A stretch of DNA of 64,000 nucleotides from Holophagales bacterium (GTDB taxonomy: Bacteria; Acidobacteriota; Thermoanaerobaculia; Multivoradales; Multivoraceae), in assembly GCA_009836625.1 (NCBI GenBank), contig VXVC01000004.1, forward strand, positions 248,001 through 312,000, given 5' to 3'. Positions 37,181-46,463 of this stretch are shown in pieces (position 1 is the stretch's first letter; each line of letters opens with the position of its first letter). The position numbers were made by a program, and so were the translations under genes. A model generated the notes under the pieces. It saw only the letters and a list, made by a program, of their open reading frames with translations. It ran no database searches and was not told where the DNA came from.

Positions 37181-38638
37181 CTAGGTTTCGCCGTTCCCCG
37201 GTTCGTCGCCGTCAGCCGGTAACTCTTGCGCGGCTTCGTCTCCGGCGTCGCCGGATTCTTCCTCGAAGACGCGGGTGAGCGCCGCCATGAAGTCGTCCTC
37301 GTCCATCGCGGGGCCTTCGCTGTCCGACGGCGCGGCAACGTCCTCGGGCGAGGCCTGAGCGGTAGCCCACTCGATGATCGAAGCGGCCACAGCTTCATCG
37401 ACCCCGGGCACCATCGTCAGGGCCTCCGCGCCGGCGCTCTGCAGGGCTTCGAGTTCGCCGAAGCCCGCCCCTTCAAGCGCTGCGGCGAGGTCCTCGTCGA
37501 CACCGGCAATCTCCGTCAGATCGAGCTTGTCTCCGCCGATGTCGACGTTCAGCATCTTGGCCAGGGCGTCCGCGACCTCGTCCTTGACGTCCGACTCGCT
37601 CTTGATGTCGATGCGCGCTCCGATCAATTCGCTGGCGAGGCGCACGTTCTGGCCCCGCTTGCCGATCGCCAGGGAGAGTTGCTCGTCCTCGACGATCACG
37701 TCGAGGTGCGGCGTCGCGCCCTCGTGGGTCACCGAGACCCGAGTGATCCGTGCCGGCGCCAGCGCGCTCTGCGCGAACGTCACCTGGTCCTCCGAGAACT
37801 CGATGATGTCGATCTTCTCGCCCCGGAGTTCGCGGATGATCGACTGCACGCGGGAGCCCTTCATGCCCACGCAGGCACCGACCGGGTCGACGTCCCGCTC
37901 GCGGCTGAGCACTGCCACCTTCGCTCGCTCACCCGGGGCTCGCACTGCGGTCTTGATGACCACCGTGCCGTCGTAGATCTCCGGCACCTCCATCTCGAAC
38001 AGCTTGACCAGGAGGCGGGGGTCGGTCCGTGACATGACGACCTGTGGCCCCTTGGGTTGCTTGTGGACCTCGACGATCACGCCGCGGATGCGCTCGCCCT
38101 GGCTGTAGCGCTCGTGGCGCGACTGCTCACTCCGGGGCACGATCGCCTCGGTCCGGCCGAGGTCGACGATGATGTCTCCTCGCTCGAACCGCCGCACGGT
38201 GCCGTTCACGACCTCGCCGACCCGGTGTTCGAACTCGTTGAAGATCTTCTCGCGCTCGGCTTCGCGGATCCGCTGATAAAGGACCTGCTTGGCCGACTGG
38301 GCCGCGATTCGGCCGAGTCCGTCCGTCGAGATGGGAATCTCGATCTCCTCGCCCAGCTCGGCGTCCTCCTTGTGCTCCCGAGCTTCTTCGAGGGTCCACT
38401 CGGCGAAGGGATCCTCGACCTCTTCGACCACCTGGCGGTAGAGGAAAGCGCTGAACTGACCGGTCTCGCGGTCCATGTAGGAGCGTACGGGTTCCTTGAT
38501 GTGGTGCTGCTTCTTGGCCGCCGATGCGACCGCGTCCTCGAGGGCAACGATCCACTTGTCCAGGTCGATGTCCTTCTCGTGCGCGACCTGCCTGAGAACC
38601 TCGTTGATGTTCACTTCGGGAGTGTGGGTCTGAGCCAT
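37181..38638 (-). CDS. nusA: Transcription termination/antitermination factor NusA
   Basis: RNA polymerase-associated factor. 485 aa. N-terminal polymerase-binding domain (1-130), S1 domain (about 135-200), two KH domains (about 205-340, with VGACVGMKGSRVQSI and LAIGKRGQNVRLASELIGARIDI), then two helix-hairpin-helix repeats (about 350-430) and an acidic tail. 58 bases before infB. Because the leader upstream of rimP contains a terminator, NusA may regulate its own operon, which is inference. Confidence 0.97.
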   Translation of the reverse strand: MAQTHTPEVNINEVLRQVAHEKDIDLDKWIVALEDAVASAAKKQHHIKEPVRSYMDRETGQFSAFLYRQVVEEVEDPFAEWTLEEAREHKEDAELGEEIEIPISTDGLGRIAAQSAKQVLYQRIREAEREKIFNEFEHRVGEVVNGTVRRFERGDIIVDLGRTEAIVPRSEQSRHERYSQGERIRGVIVEVHKQPKGPQVVMSRTDPRLLVKLFEMEVPEIYDGTVVIKTAVRAPGERAKVAVLSRERDVDPVGACVGMKGSRVQSIIRELRGEKIDIIEFSEDQVTFAQSALAPARITRVSVTHEGATPHLDVIVEDEQLSLAIGKRGQNVRLASELIGARIDIKSESDVKDEVADALAKMLNVDIGGDKLDLTEIAGVDEDLAAALEGAGFGELEALQSAGAEALTMVPGVDEAVAASIIEWATAQASPEDVAAPSDSEGPAMDEDDFMAALTRVFEEESGDAGDEAAQELPADGDEPGNGET

Positions 38639-38653
38639 TTGGTATCCCCGGCG

Positions 38654-39115
38654 TCAGAGTTCGACCAGAAGCCTGGTCTTGTGGATGCTGTCGATGGTGA
38701 GGCGCAGCGTGTCGCCGCTGTCGTCCTCGAGGAGGAGTGCGATGCCCGGGTCGTCCGAACTCAGGCCGAGGAGCTGCCCGCGCACGGTGCGCCGGTGGGT
38801 AGTTCCGGCGTCGGCGTAGGTCACGCGGACGCGGCTGCCGCTGAACCGTTCGTAGTCACGAACGCCGTAGAGTTCCCGATCCAGGCCGGGAGAACTGACC
38901 TCCAGCACGTATCCCGAGGCCGGCCCGAAGTCCTCCGCGTCGAGGAGGACGGAGGCTTCCCTGGAGACATTGGCACAGAGATCGTGGGTGACCCCTTCGC
39001 AATGGTCGATCACCAGGCGCAGGCGGTCGCCCCGAAAGGCCGCGTCCAGCAGCTCGCAGGCATGGCTCGCGGCCAGGCGTTCAAGCCGGCAGCGGACGTC
39101 GGTGAGAGAGGTCAT
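38654..39115 (-). CDS. rimP: Ribosome maturation factor RimP
   Basis: 30S assembly factor, 153 aa, first gene of the rimP-nusA-infB operon. N-terminal alpha/beta domain with SREASVLLDAEDFGPASGYVLEVSSPGLDRE and a C-terminal SH3-like domain. Starts at ATG 39115, 157 bases downstream of the promoter at 39272-39300 and 62 bases downstream of a leader terminator. Confidence 0.94.
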   Translation of the reverse strand: MTSLTDVRCRLERLAASHACELLDAAFRGDRLRLVIDHCEGVTHDLCANVSREASVLLDAEDFGPASGYVLEVSSPGLDRELYGVRDYERFSGSRVRVTYADAGTTHRRTVRGQLLGLSSDDPGIALLLEDDSGDTLRLTIDSIHKTRLLVEL

Positions 39116-39176
39116 GTGGTAGCGGAGTCGGTTCTCGCTGGCCAGTTCCCTGGAGTTACGTGTGATCCCTTAGAAC

Positions 39177-39205
39177 AAAAAAGAGCGGGCCGAAGCACCC
39201 ACTCT
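39177..39205 (-). terminator. Intrinsic terminator in the rimP-nusA leader (attenuator candidate)
   Basis: On the minus strand, agagtgggt - gcttcg - gcccgctct makes a 9-bp stem (with two G-T pairs) followed directly by ttttt. It lies between the promoter and the rimP start on the same strand. A short hairpin (tctcc-cac-ggaga, 39238-39250) and the segment agagcg (39235-39240), complementary to part of the terminator 3' arm (39182-39187), lie upstream and could form an alternative fold. Confidence 0.8.
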
Positions 39206-39271
39206 CAGCAGCCGACAGCCGGTATTCGGCGGATCGCTCTCCGTGGGAGAAGCGCCGGCCGTCGGGCAGTG

Positions 39272-39300
39272 ACTATACAACGGCCGGATCGGCCCGGCAA
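39272..39300 (-). promoter_or_regulatory. Sigma-70-type promoter of the rimP-nusA-infB operon
   Basis: On the minus strand: -35 TTGCCG (39295-39300), a 17-base spacer, -10 TATAGT (39272-39277). Transcription would begin near 39265 and run through the leader terminator into rimP. Confidence 0.72.
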
Positions 39301-39552
39301 GCGGTGTCCGGGCTCTCGCGCCAGAATGGCGCGCCTCCAATCGTTGACGTGACGCCGGCGGCGGAATGCCCCGAAGCGCTACGGACCACGTGATCGGAAG
39401 CCGGCGGTGTGTTCGGGGTCGAATGGGTTGGCAGGGGACTTGCACGCTCTGGGAGCAACGCGTCGGAGAGGCCGGCGCTCTACGGTTGTATGCTTCAGGT
39501 GCCGCCCTGTCGCGGCGCCTGCTTCCCCTACTTGAACTGGAACTTGCGAACG
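39301..39552. other. Spacer before degQ-like gene; no gene recognised
   Basis: 252 bases between the rimP promoter and the protease start. An in-frame extension of the protease covers 39409-39552 but lacks signal-peptide character (Gly, Arg, Cys, Pro mix). A TATGCT at 39489-39494 could be a -10 for the protease, without a matching -35. Confidence 0.4.
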
Positions 39553-41064
39553 ATGAACACGAAGAAGCAGATCCTCTTTACCGTCCTGATGGTCGTCGGG
39601 GCCCTGGTGTTCGGCATGATCATCGCCGGCGGGCTGAACCTCACCGAACCGACGCGGGCCGAGGAGACCTCACGGCCTGCGCTGGCAGCGGAGAAGGACT
39701 CGCGGGACGAGCAGGCGCGACGGGTGGAGCGGCACGCGAGGACCGCCATCGACAGCTTCGCCGACCTGGCGGAGGCGGTCCTTCCGGCCGTCGTCACGGT
39801 CGAGGTCGTGCGGATCGAGGAGGCGCCGGAGGTACGGCGCTTCCAGGACTTCTTCCGACGCATTCCGGGACAGCCGGACCCGGAGCAGGAAGAGCAGCGC
39901 TTCCCCGGCGCGGGTAGTGGCTTCCTGATCTCCTCCGACGGCTGGATCGTCACGAACAACCACGTGGTGGAGCGGGCGGAGACGATCCGCGTCGGCATGG
40001 ATGGCCGCGAGTATCCTGCCGAGTTGAAGGGCCGGGACCGGGAGACGGATCTGGCGTTGCTCAAGATCGACGCCGGGGATGAGCTTCCGCACCTGCCGCT
40101 CGGCGATTCGGACGCGCTCCGCGTAGGCGACTGGGTCATGGCGGTCGGCAATCCCCTGAGCTTCGAAGCGTCGGTGACGGTCGGCGTGGTCAGCGCCAAG
40201 GGCCGGTCGATTCCGATCGAGAACAACCGCGCCGATTTCGCGAACTACATCCAGACCGACGCCGCGATCAACCTGGGCAACTCCGGCGGGCCCTTGGTCA
40301 ACACGGCCGGAGAGGTCGTGGGGATCGCGACCGGCAAGGCGTTCGCCGAGAACATCGGTTTCGCGGTGCCGGTCGACGTTCTTGAGGGTGTGCTTCCCCA
40401 ATTACGCGACGAGGGCCGTGTCCGGCGCGGCTATCTGGGTGTTCAGATTCGTGATCTGGAGCACATCGAGGCCCGTTACTACGGGCTGGAGGGGCCGAAT
40501 GGCGCGTTCGTCACGGACGTTCAGCCTGAGACTCCGGCAGAGAAGGCACAGGTCGAGGCCGGCGACGTCATCCTCGGTGTGGACGAGCACGAAGTGGAGG
40601 GAACGCGCGATCTGATCGACTACGTGGCCGCGCTGCCGCCGGGCCGCGAGGTTCAATTGCATGTCCTGCGCGACTCCGAGCGCATCGGACTCGACGTCAA
40701 GCTCGAGGAGCGACCGTCTCTCGTCGCTGAGCAGGAGGAACCGACGCCGGCCGCGCCGCCTCGGGAAGAGAGCATGGACTGGCTCGGTCTGGAACTCCGG
40801 CCGCTGACCTCGACCTTGCGCGAGCGGGCCCAGTTGGACCGCCGCCAGCGCGGTGTTTTCGTATCCGGCGTCTCCGCTCGCAGCGTGTTCGCGGAGAAGG
40901 GCTTCCAGGCAGGTTTGGTGATCGTCGGAATCAACGGTGCCGGGATCGAGAACCTGGGCGACCTGGGCAACGCAACGGCCGATCTCGAGTCCGGTGATCT
41001 GGTGCGCGTCGAAGCACTCGCCCCGGGTGGCCAGCGGCTCTTCGCTGTAATCGAAGTACCCTGA
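39553..41064 (+). CDS. Periplasmic serine protease, DegP/DegQ (HtrA) family
   Basis: Envelope quality-control protease/chaperone. 503 aa from ATG 39553 (MNTKKQILFTV), whose first 25 residues form a signal anchor or signal peptide. Catalytic triad: His in VTNNHVV (about residue 136), Asp in RETDLALLKI (about 168), Ser in NLGNSGGPLVN (about 242). Two PDZ domains follow (about 285-375 and 410-500). Next to a sigma-54 regulator gene that might control envelope stress genes, but no sigma-54 or sigma-E site was found upstream. Confidence 0.95.
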   Translation: MNTKKQILFTVLMVVGALVFGMIIAGGLNLTEPTRAEETSRPALAAEKDSRDEQARRVERHARTAIDSFADLAEAVLPAVVTVEVVRIEEAPEVRRFQDFFRRIPGQPDPEQEEQRFPGAGSGFLISSDGWIVTNNHVVERAETIRVGMDGREYPAELKGRDRETDLALLKIDAGDELPHLPLGDSDALRVGDWVMAVGNPLSFEASVTVGVVSAKGRSIPIENNRADFANYIQTDAAINLGNSGGPLVNTAGEVVGIATGKAFAENIGFAVPVDVLEGVLPQLRDEGRVRRGYLGVQIRDLEHIEARYYGLEGPNGAFVTDVQPETPAEKAQVEAGDVILGVDEHEVEGTRDLIDYVAALPPGREVQLHVLRDSERIGLDVKLEERPSLVAEQEEPTPAAPPREESMDWLGLELRPLTSTLRERAQLDRRQRGVFVSGVSARSVFAEKGFQAGLVIVGINGAGIENLGDLGNATADLESGDLVRVEALAPGGQRLFAVIEVP

Positions 41065-41086
41065 CGCCTCCGCGGAGATCCTCCCC

Positions 41087-42454
41087 TTGACGCGGCCCAC
41101 AGGTCCGCGAGTGCTCGTGGTCGACGACGAGGAGTCGATCCGGGCGTCGCTCCGGATGATCCTGGAGTTCGAGCGCTACCGCGTCGACGAGGCGGCGAAC
41201 GGCCGGGAAGCACTGAGGCGGGTGATGACGCGGCCCCCGGCCGCCGTCCTGCTCGATATCAAGATGCCCGAGATGGACGGCCTGGCGACACTGTCCGGCT
41301 TGCGGGAGCAGGGCCACGAGATGCCGGTCGTCATGATCAGCGGTCACGGCGACATCGCCGCGGCGGTCGAGGCGACACGGCTGGGCGCGTACGACTTCCT
41401 GGAAAAGCCGCTGGAGCGCGACCGGGTGCTCCTGGCCCTTCGCAACGCCGTCGAACGGCAACGGCTCCGGGACGAGAATCGGGAGCTGAAGCGGGCTCCT
41501 TCGGAACTGGTCGGCGAGTCCCCGGCGATGCAGGAACTCCGGGGCACGATCGAGCGCGCCGCACCGACTCCGGCCACGGTGCTGATCACCGGCGAGAGCG
41601 GGGTCGGCAAGGAACTCGTCGCGCGCGCCATTCACGCCGGCAGTCAGCGCAGCGAAATGCCCCTGGTTCAGGTCAACTGCGCCGCGATCCCGGACGAGTT
41701 GATCGAGTCCGAACTGTTCGGTCACGAGCGGGGCGCCTTTACCGGCGCCGTACGCCGCCAGGTCGGGAAGTTCACGGCCGCCGACGGCGGCACGATCTTC
41801 CTGGACGAAGTCGGAGACATGTCCGCCCGTACCCAGGCAAAGGTGCTGCGCGCTCTCCAGAGCGGCGAAATCGAACCCGTCGGAGCCAGGATGGCAACGA
41901 CGGTCGATGTCCGGGTTGTGGCCGCGACCCATCGCGATCTTCCGGGGGAGATCGAGGCCGGCCGCTTCCGTGAGGATCTCTTCTACCGTCTGAACGTCGT
42001 GCCGGTGAATGCGCCGCCGCTGCGCGAGCGCCTCGAGGATCTCCCGCTGCTGGTGGAACACTTCATCGAGCGCTTTGCGAGCGAGAACAACTACCGCCAG
42101 AAGAGCCTGACCGCGGGTGCGATCCGACAGTTGCAGGCGATGCCGTGGCGCGGCAACGTCCGGGAACTGAAGAACCTGCTCGAGCGCGTGCTGATCCTGA
42201 GCCCGGGCGACAGGATCGACCGGGCGACCATCCTGAGACTGGCGGGTTCAGTGCGCGGCGACCTCTCCGAGGCTATTCTCGCGCTTCCCACCCTGCGTGA
42301 ATTCAGGGAGAGTTCGGAACGCATGTACCTGTCGAAGAAGCTCGAGGAGCACGGCTGGAACGTGACCCGCACGGCGAAGGCCATCGGGACGCCCAGGAGC
42401 AACCTGTACAAGAAGATGGAGCAGTATGGGCTGCGCCGGGAGGGAGCGCCTTGA
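41087..42454 (+). CDS. Sigma-54-dependent response regulator (NtrC family)
   Basis: Transcription activator for RpoN promoters. 455 aa from TTG 41087. Receiver domain (1-120) with VVDDEES and phosphoacceptor Asp in [12 protein letters not shown] (about residue 56); AAA+ domain (about 145-375) with Walker A GESGVGKE, the sigma-54 contact loop GAFTGA and Walker [13 protein letters not shown]-terminal Fis-type helix-turn-helix ([19 protein letters not shown]). No histidine kinase is adjacent, so it is an orphan here. Overlaps the next gene by 4 bases (TTGA). Confidence 0.95.
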   Translation: MTRPTGPRVLVVDDEESIRASLRMILEFERYRVDEAANGREALRRVMTRPPAAVLLDIKMPEMDGLATLSGLREQGHEMPVVMISGHGDIAAAVEATRLGAYDFLEKPLERDRVLLALRNAVERQRLRDENRELKRAPSELVGESPAMQELRGTIERAAPTPATVLITGESGVGKELVARAIHAGSQRSEMPLVQVNCAAIPDELIESELFGHERGAFTGAVRRQVGKFTAADGGTIFLDEVGDMSARTQAKVLRALQSGEIEPVGARMATTVDVRVVAATHRDLPGEIEAGRFREDLFYRLNVVPVNAPPLRERLEDLPLLVEHFIERFASENNYRQKSLTAGAIRQLQAMPWRGNVRELKNLLERVLILSPGDRIDRATILRLAGSVRGDLSEAILALPTLREFRESSERMYLSKKLEEHGWNVTRTAKAIGTPRSNLYKKMEQYGLRREGAP

Positions 42455-42894
42455 TCGCCGTGCGCCCGGGAGCCTCGGCTCCGCACCGGATTCTGGTCGC
42501 CAAGCCCGGGCTGGACGGCCACGACCGTGGCGCGAAGGTGGTGGCGCGGGCGCTGCGCGACGCGGGTTTCGAGGTGATCTACACCGGCCTGCGCAAGACC
42601 CCGGAGCAGATCGTGGCCGCGGCCGTACAGGAAGACGTGCGGGCCGTCGGTCTGTCGATCCTCTCCGGCGCCCACAACACCCTGCTGCCGGAAGTGGTTC
42701 AGGGTCTGCAGGTAGCGGGTGCCGACGACGTCCTGGTGTTCGCCGGGGGCATCGTTCCCGATGCGGACATTACGGGGCTCAAGGCCGCTGGCGTGGACGA
42801 GGTCTTTCCCCCGGGCTCCAGCACGGCGGCGATCGTCGAGTACCTGAACCGGCGGCTGGCGGCGCCGGTGCCGGCCGGCGGGCCCGGCCGCTGA
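42451..42894 (+). CDS. Cobalamin (B12)-binding domain protein, methylmalonyl-CoA mutase C-terminal type
   Basis: 147 aa consisting of one Rossmann-like B12-binding domain: [23 protein letters not shown] contains the DxHxxG cobalamin-ligand motif, followed by LSILSGAH and [10 protein letters not shown]. It corresponds to the small-subunit/C-terminal domain of acyl-CoA mutases, whose catalytic TIM-barrel partner is not in this window. Start TTG 42451 overlaps the regulator stop, or GTG 42460; its stop overlaps the valS ATG (TGATG). It may be a mutase subunit encoded apart, or a B12-based sensor. Confidence 0.88.
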   Translation: MIAVRPGASAPHRILVAKPGLDGHDRGAKVVARALRDAGFEVIYTGLRKTPEQIVAAAVQEDVRAVGLSILSGAHNTLLPEVVQGLQVAGADDVLVFAGGIVPDADITGLKAAGVDEVFPPGSSTAAIVEYLNRRLAAPVPAGGPGR

Positions 42895-45620
42895 TGGCGG
42901 GCAGCGGGCCTTCCGCCAACGCGCAAGCGCCGGGCCCTGCGATGGACAAGCGCTTCGAACCTGCCTCTTACGAGGGCAAATGGCAGGCGTGGTGGGACGA
43001 ACAGGAGCTGTACCGTTGTCCTGCCGATCCGGAAGGCAAGGGACGGAATCCGTACTGCATCCTGATACCGCCGCCGAACGTGACGGGCAAGTTGCACATG
43101 GGCCATGCCCTGCAGAGCACCTTGCAGGATCTGGTCACGCGCTGGCGGCGCATGCGAGGCGACAACGCGTTGTGGCTGCCCGGCACGGACCACGCCGGCA
43201 TCGCGACCCAACTCATGGTCGAGCGGCACCTGGAAGAGCGGGGCTCGAGCCGGATCGAACTCGGCAGGGAGAAGTTCGTCGAGCGGGTCTGGCAGTGGAA
43301 GCACGAGTACCACGCGAACATCCGCGGCCAGTTGCAGCGGCTCGGCGCTTCCTGCGACTGGTCCCGCGAGCGGTTCACGCTGGATGACGGGCTGGCGCGC
43401 GCGGTGCGCACCGCCTTCGTGCGTCTCCACGAAGAGGGTCTGATCTACCGGGGCGAGTACATGGTCAACTGGTCGCCGGTACTGCGGACAGCGGTCTCCG
43501 ACCTTGAGGTGGAGAACCGGGAGGTTCAGGGCCGGCTGTACCACCTCTCCTACCCCCTGGAGCCGCCCGAGGAAAGCTCTACGACCGAGGAGCCGCTGGT
43601 CGTGGCCACCACGCGCCCGGAGACGATGCTCGGGGATACCGCCGTCGCCTTCCACCCGGACGACGAGCGCTACCGCCATCTGGCCGGCCGCACAGCCAGG
43701 CTGCCCATCCTCGGACGGCGTCTGCGGCTGGTCGCTGACGACCACGTCGACCCCGCCTTCGGCACCGGACTGGTCAAGGTCACGCCCTACCACGATCCGA
43801 ACGACTACGAGATCGGCCGCCGTCACGACCTGCCGGGCGTGCGCGTGATCGGCTTCGACGGTCGGATGACCGCTGAGGCCGGGCCCGACTTCGAAGGCCT
43901 GGATCGCTTCGAGGCCCGGCGCCGTGTGCTCGAACGGCTGGAGGCTGAGGGACGGATCGTCAAGGTCGAGCACCATGTTCACAGCGTCGGCCACTCCCAG
44001 CGGAGCGGCGAGCCGATCGAGCCGATGCTGTCGCCGCAGTGGTTCGCGGACGTCTCCGGCATGGCGCAAGAGGCCCTCGCGGCGGTCGATAGCGGCGACA
44101 TCAACCTGATTCCCTCCTCCTGGGACCGCACCTGGGAGCACTGGCTCAGAAACATCCGGCCGTGGGTCATCTCCCGCCAGCTTTGGTGGGGACACCGTAT
44201 TCCGGCCTGGTACGACGCGGACGGCGCCTGCTACGTAGCGATGGACCGGGCCGCGGCCGAGGAACAGGCGGGGACCGCCGAGCTGACCCGCGACCCGGAC
44301 GTGCTGGACACCTGGTTCTCCTCCGGCCTGTGGCCGATTTCCACCCTGGGCTGGCCGGACGAGGAAGCGTCCGACCTACGCACCTGGTACCCCACCGCGG
44401 TCCTGATCACGGGTTTCGACATCCTGTTCTTCTGGGTGGCGCGGATGGTCATGCTCTCGCGGCACCTCTACGGCGACGTGCCCTTCCGGGCCGTCCATCT
44501 GACCGGACTGGTTCGGGACGCCGATGGCGAGAAGATGTCGAAGACCAAGGGCAACACGGTCGATCCGATGGACCTGATCGAGGAGTACGGGGCGGATGCG
44601 ATGCGCTTCACTCTGGCGGTTCTCGACGTGCCGGGGCGCGACATTCCGCTCGACCTGGAGCGGATGGCGGGCTACCGCGCCTTCGGCAACAAGATCTGGA
44701 ATGCGGTCCGCTTCGCTCTTGCGCGAACCGCGGGTGCGGTGACGCCCACGTCCGGGCCTGAACTCGAACGCGAAGGGTTGGCCGCCCCCGAGCGGTGGAT
44801 CCTGTCGCGGCTGTCGGACACCGCGGCCACGGTCAACGACGGACTGGAGGAGTTTCGTTTCGACTGGGCCTGCAACGCGCTCTACCACTTCTTCTGGCAC
44901 GAACTCTGCGACTGGTACATCGAGTTCGCGAAGCCCGCCCTCGCGGGGTCCGCCCCCCGGCCGCGCGTCGCCGAGACGTTGCTGTTCGTGCTGGATGCGA
45001 GCTTGCGGCTTCTGCATCCGGTCATGCCCCACCTGACGGAGGAACTCTGGCAGCGCCTGCCGCGCGACCCGTCGGCGGCAGCGGAGGAGCCCCGCAGCAT
45101 CTCAGTCCAGGACTATCCGCTGGAGACTCCCGAACTCGCCGATCAGCAGGCCGACCGGGGAATGGGCGCGCTGATCGCCGTCGTCCAGGCAGCCAGAAGC
45201 CTGAGGCGGGAGCGGAATCTCGCGGCGGCAGTGAAGATGTCGATCGCGGTCGAGGGTGGGGACTCCGACCTGACCGATTTCGTGATCAAGCAGGCGGCCC
45301 TCCTGAACGCGGTCGCCGGTGTCTCCGAAATCGGAGCAGCGAACGGAGCGGACTCCGCCTCTCGCTCGCGGGCCGGGGGACTGAACCTGGCGTTCGAGGT
45401 CGAGGCGGCGCCGATGGGCGAGACCGAACGGGCGAAGCTCAGGAAGGAACTCGAACGGCTCGACGCCGAGATCGCGGGAGCGCGCAACCGCCTCTCGAAT
45501 GCCGGTTTCCTGGAGAAGGCGCCGGCGCAAGTCGTGGAGGGCAACCGAAACCGCCTCGCCGAACTCGAGGAGCGACGGAGCAGCGTGATGGAAACGCTCG
45601 GCCAGGCCACTCGGTTGTAG
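42894..45620 (+). CDS. valS: Valyl-tRNA synthetase
   Basis: Charges tRNA-Val. 908 aa from ATG 42894; ATG 42942 (MDKRFEPASY) is an alternative that begins at the conserved part. Class I signatures: PPPNVTGKLHMGHAL (HIGH, about residue 60) and KMSKTKGNTVDP (about 545). The CP1 editing domain spans about 205-340 (TTRPETMLGDTAVAFHP). Anticodon-binding domain about 620-770 and a C-terminal coiled coil (about 835-900, KLRKELERLDAEI). 12 bases before the biotin ligase gene. Confidence 0.98.
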   Translation: MAGSGPSANAQAPGPAMDKRFEPASYEGKWQAWWDEQELYRCPADPEGKGRNPYCILIPPPNVTGKLHMGHALQSTLQDLVTRWRRMRGDNALWLPGTDHAGIATQLMVERHLEERGSSRIELGREKFVERVWQWKHEYHANIRGQLQRLGASCDWSRERFTLDDGLARAVRTAFVRLHEEGLIYRGEYMVNWSPVLRTAVSDLEVENREVQGRLYHLSYPLEPPEESSTTEEPLVVATTRPETMLGDTAVAFHPDDERYRHLAGRTARLPILGRRLRLVADDHVDPAFGTGLVKVTPYHDPNDYEIGRRHDLPGVRVIGFDGRMTAEAGPDFEGLDRFEARRRVLERLEAEGRIVKVEHHVHSVGHSQRSGEPIEPMLSPQWFADVSGMAQEALAAVDSGDINLIPSSWDRTWEHWLRNIRPWVISRQLWWGHRIPAWYDADGACYVAMDRAAAEEQAGTAELTRDPDVLDTWFSSGLWPISTLGWPDEEASDLRTWYPTAVLITGFDILFFWVARMVMLSRHLYGDVPFRAVHLTGLVRDADGEKMSKTKGNTVDPMDLIEEYGADAMRFTLAVLDVPGRDIPLDLERMAGYRAFGNKIWNAVRFALARTAGAVTPTSGPELEREGLAAPERWILSRLSDTAATVNDGLEEFRFDWACNALYHFFWHELCDWYIEFAKPALAGSAPRPRVAETLLFVLDASLRLLHPVMPHLTEELWQRLPRDPSAAAEEPRSISVQDYPLETPELADQQADRGMGALIAVVQAARSLRRERNLAAAVKMSIAVEGGDSDLTDFVIKQAALLNAVAGVSEIGAANGADSASRSRAGGLNLAFEVEAAPMGETERAKLRKELERLDAEIAGARNRLSNAGFLEKAPAQVVEGNRNRLAELEERRSSVMETLGQATRL

Positions 45621-45632
45621 GCTTCGCCACCG

Positions 45633-46451
45633 ATGACGGTGGACCCTTGTCGAGACTTCGAGCAGCTTGCGAGCCAACTCCGCTCGCGGTCCGGGCGCCT
45701 GCCCGAAAACGTCGTGCTCATGGACACGGTCGACTCGACGAACCGGTTCGTCAAGGGCCTGATCGACCGGTTCTTCGAGGAGGCGGCAACACCGCGCACA
45801 GTGTTCGTCGTCGCGTACGAGCAGACCGCGGGCAGGGGCCGCCAGGGCCGTTCCTGGGTCAGCTTGGCCGGCCGCGGCCTCTACTGCACCTGGTTGCAGC
45901 CGCTACCGGTTGGCCGGGGATCCCTGGAGGACCAGCTCGGGACCTTGCCGCTGCTGGTCGGAGTCGGCGTCAGCCGGGCCCTGGCGGCGCAGATCGACGG
46001 GACGGCGCTCCTCAAGTGGCCCAACGACGTGCTCGTCGGCGGTCGGAAGATCGCCGGAATCCTGATCGAGACGGTGGCCGGCAGCGACGGCGAGATGGCC
46101 GCCGTGATCGGCTTCGGTGTCAACTATGACTTCGGCGCCGGCAGCGAGCTTCCGACTCCGGTGTCGACGTCGCTGGCGCTGGAGACCGCGACGCCGCCGT
46201 CGCGGGCAGCCGTGGTCGAAGGGCTCGCCAGGTCGCTCGAGCGTGAGTTGGCTCATTGCGGCGATCTGGACTACACGCTGGACGCCTACCGTGCCTGCAC
46301 CGTTCACCGTGAAGGCGACGAGGTGAGCTGCCGCGTCGGCGGCGAAACACTCGCGGGACGGTTCGCCGGTTTCGACAGCGGCGGCCGGTTTCGGCTGCGG
46401 ACCGCCGCCGGTCTGCGCACGATCGCCTCGGGCGAGGTCATCGAGGCCTAG
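45633..46451 (+). CDS. birA: Biotin--[acetyl-CoA-carboxylase] ligase
   Basis: Attaches biotin to carboxylase carrier protein. 272 aa. Catalytic-domain motifs: DSTNRFVKG, EQTAGRGRQGRSW (about residue 66, biotinyl-AMP loop), LLKWPNDVLVGGRKIAGIL and a C-terminal SH3-like part (about 220-272). It lacks the N-terminal helix-turn-helix of E. coli BirA, so it should not act as a repressor. Confidence 0.94.
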   Translation: MTVDPCRDFEQLASQLRSRSGRLPENVVLMDTVDSTNRFVKGLIDRFFEEAATPRTVFVVAYEQTAGRGRQGRSWVSLAGRGLYCTWLQPLPVGRGSLEDQLGTLPLLVGVGVSRALAAQIDGTALLKWPNDVLVGGRKIAGILIETVAGSDGEMAAVIGFGVNYDFGAGSELPTPVSTSLALETATPPSRAAVVEGLARSLERELAHCGDLDYTLDAYRACTVHREGDEVSCRVGGETLAGRFAGFDSGGRFRLRTAAGLRTIASGEVIEA

Positions 46452-46463
46452 GGAACGCTCGGC

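Noticed and set aside
39177..39271. tRNA gene in the rimP leader, as in the metY-rimP order of E. coli
   Set aside because: No T-loop (GTTCRA) or acceptor-stem pattern could be found; the region is explained by hairpins and a terminator.
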